A stretch of 64,000 bases of DNA, taken from contig VXAZ01008023.1 in assembly GCA_013399875.1 (NCBI GenBank), forward strand, positions 597,957 to 661,956, in the 5' to 3' direction. Numbering within the stretch: the first letter of the stretch is position 1; every line of letters begins with the position of its first letter. The DNA comes from Gymnorhina tibicen (Eukaryota > Chordata > Aves > Passeriformes > Artamidae). This document shows positions 62,100 through 64,000 of this stretch, piece after piece. A model generated the notes under the pieces. It did no database searches and was not told the origin of the DNA. It saw only the letters and a program-made list of their open reading frames with translations. The position numbers and the translations under genes were made by a program.

Positions 62100-63010
62100 G
62101 ATACCACTCACCATAGACTTTTTTAACCAACTGTGTTTTATTTCAAATAATAACAGTAATTAAAAATACATATCTAAGAAGCCCAAGCAGATTAGTTAAA
62201 GAGCATTTTAGGATTATAAAAGCACTTTCCGTTGCATCAACCAGATGTCATTTCAAATGCTACTGTTTGGATTAATTAACTGAGTTCAGGACACCACATA
62301 TATTAAAACTGTTAGTTGTACTACACACCCTCCCCCATATCCTTTTGTAATTTTTTATTAAAATCTCAGCCAATTAAAAAAACACAATCTATTAAGTAAA
62401 ACAGCACACTGAACCAATCAACAGTAATTACACAGACTACGAGCCATTTAAATGATTTATAGCAGAAATTAAATTATTTTAAAATGCTTCATAAAGGTGT
62501 GGTATGTTTCACACATGCACATACAGTATGCAGAATGTATGGAGACTGCGTTAAAATGCTGTGATTAATTGCCTCACAGAAATGCCACAAATCATGTATT
62601 TTAGCAAAAAAATCATTATAATGGGATATAATTGATTTAAAGCACTATTCTGGTGAAGGAATACAGCTACAAAGTGCTTCAGATTTTAGTGTAAGAGCAA
62701 TTCTATCTCTCTTATAGAGATAGTTAATTACTTTAATAAGTCTGTAAAACTATTTTATAAAGCAGTAGCTTTTAAATTACTTTCACCCTAGCAGAGATTA
62801 CGATCACTTTCTGGAATATAATGCAAATACATTTCTCAGCATATTAATAAATCCTAACATTTGCTGCAATGAAAACTGGAGGAAAAGTGCTGTCTTTATT
62901 TAAATATGGGCGGCCATCCTCTAGATTTTCCTTTAGGCTAAAATAAATTAAGTGTAGATTAACTAGTTTATGATAATGCTTCCTTGTCTATACCAAAAAG
63001 CACAGTATAA
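62100..63010. promoter_or_regulatory. Candidate conserved non-coding element with homeodomain/POU sites
   Basis: A repeat-free AT-rich block with many recognisable homeodomain-type sites: TTAATTAA (62272-62279), GATTAATT (62563-62570), TTAATTA (62724-62730) and ATTAACTAG (62959-62967). It also has an exact POU octamer ATGCAAAT (62821-62828) and a perfect 8-bp hairpin stem (62703-62723). Such dense arrays without coding frames are typical of vertebrate developmental enhancers in gene deserts. AT-rich DNA produces similar words by chance, so conservation must decide. Confidence 0.35.
62703..62723. repeat. Perfect 8-bp inverted repeat with 5-nt loop
   Basis: Arm CTATCTCT (62703-62710), loop CTTAT, arm AGAGATAG (62716-62723). 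It contains a GATA core on each arm. It lies within the candidate element. Confidence 0.92.
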
Positions 63011-64000
63011 GTTTGACCACTTTAAACTGGGTCGGTTCACCTGGGTTGGGCCCAATGTCTGGTTTCCAGTGCTGGCCCATGACAGGCATTTGGTTTATCA
63101 TTTAAGAGAGAGAATTTAATTTGGTTTAGAATTAGCAAATACTTTAATATTTTTGTCATCAGCCTTCCCACATGGTAAGCCGTAATTTTCCTCCCTTTGC
63201 TGCTCTGGTAGATGCAAGACCTTCAACTAGAAGACCTGCCCATTAAAGAGCCAAACCCAAAATCAATGACGAAGAAATTTTTCAGTCATATCAGTACCTT
63301 GGTGACTGTCAGAAAAGAAAATTACTTTTAGATATAAGATCTCATTATGTAGAGTTGCCTAAATGTTAAAGTTAACATTTAGTAAAAGATATCAGTGTAG
63401 CTACGTGAAGCTTTGGTTCCTTTATTGTTACAAAGAATGACCTAACAGAAGAAAGGCATTGGAAGCCTTTGCAGGCCCTTTAGCAATTTACAGTGAAGCT
63501 GGGTGAATAACTAGGAATGAAATAGCTGATAAAAATCAAACTACTTGTAAAAACTACTTAAAGTAATCATAGGTTTATGACAGATGACCTTTGTCATTCA
63601 GTTTAAAAGTAAATTGTAACTTCAATAAAAGAATTTTTATTTATACTTATATACTTCATTTTAATTGAACCTCTGGTGTATTCTTTAGTGCATTCACTTT
63701 ATCTGTGACACCATGGCAAAGTTTCCAGATAACGATGAAACGTGAGAGGATACAGGACTGTTTTATTTCAGAGTTCATCAACTTCCAGAAGTGATAATAT
63801 CTATTGAAAATAGTACTGTGAGGTGTGATGGCATTGGAACATTTATTTTGAGGGCATGCCAGTATAACACAGGTAAGTGTGCTCCAGAGGTGCTACAGGG
63901 ATGGTGTGACAGAACATCTGGTTTGTAAATACACAGAAATACTATTCCAAGTTTAATCGTGTTTGCAAACAAAAGAGTTTTTATTTTCTTTTCTTTTTTT
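63011..64000. other. Unique sequence, no gene seen
   Basis: AT-rich DNA without recognised repeats. The last bases are a T-rich run. The minus-strand frame at 63778-63972 (64 codons) has no domain. Confidence 0.5.

Noticed and set aside
1..64000. CRISPR arrays, tRNA or rRNA genes, nuclear copies of mitochondrial DNA
   Set aside because: I looked for regularly spaced repeats, tRNA box B words and mitochondrial gene wording and saw none. A covariance-model scan would be needed to exclude short RNA genes.

Overview
This window looks like non-coding DNA from a bird, most probably a songbird. The evidence is the repeats. There are about ten CR1 LINE fragments, several with the avian 3' end that reads on its reverse strand as a tandem ATAGAATC-type tail followed by GGTTGGAA and 'cctgttccagtgcc'. 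There is also a long LTR that begins TGTATTGGTTTGG and ends AACCACAACA, which I recognise as a family common in passerine genomes. The background is AT-rich and CpG-poor. No ribosome-binding sites, operons, tRNA or rRNA genes, or CRISPR arrays were seen, so this is not prokaryotic sequence.

I found no protein-coding gene that I can support. All stop-free stretches are short (under about 150 codons outside the assembly gap), and most lie in repeats or low-complexity tracts. The window is best read as intergenic or deep-intronic sequence. No part of it identifies the nearest gene.

Layout. 1-6.3 kb: unique AT-rich DNA with one reverse CR1 (2.2 kb), a polypyrimidine tract and a (TAA)n microsatellite. 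6.3-7.1 kb: decayed CR1 coding region. 7.1-15.4 kb: unique DNA with a perfect 26-bp palindrome (9.36 kb), a purine tract (10.5 kb) and a CpG-retaining block (10.8-11.4 kb) that may be a conserved regulatory element. 15.5-16.6 kb: probable LTR followed by a CR1 3' end. 16.6-34.4 kb: mostly unique, with CR1 copies at 21.1, 23.7-24.5, 29.5 and 32.9 kb. 34.4-36.0 kb: solo ERVL-type LTR containing a 709-bp assembly gap. 36.3-37.1 kb: a CR1 split by a second, different solo LTR. 37.1-48.6 kb: unique sequence with CR1 copies at 42.5 and 43.1-43.8 kb. 48.7-49.3 kb: GC-elevated block, probably an old repeat. 49.3-58.0 kb: unique. 58.0-58.4 kb: fossil of an ancient vertebrate interspersed repeat. 58.4-64.0 kb: unique, including an AT-rich block with homeodomain- and POU-type sites (62.1-63.0 kb) that resembles a developmental conserved non-coding element.

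The features do not work together as a pathway. The window records several rounds of retrotransposon insertion into a gene-poor region that may hold distal enhancers. I did not find a convincing undescribed biological system. The best leads are the candidate regulatory blocks, the palindrome, the nested insertion and the ancient repeat, and each can be tested by alignment to other bird genomes.
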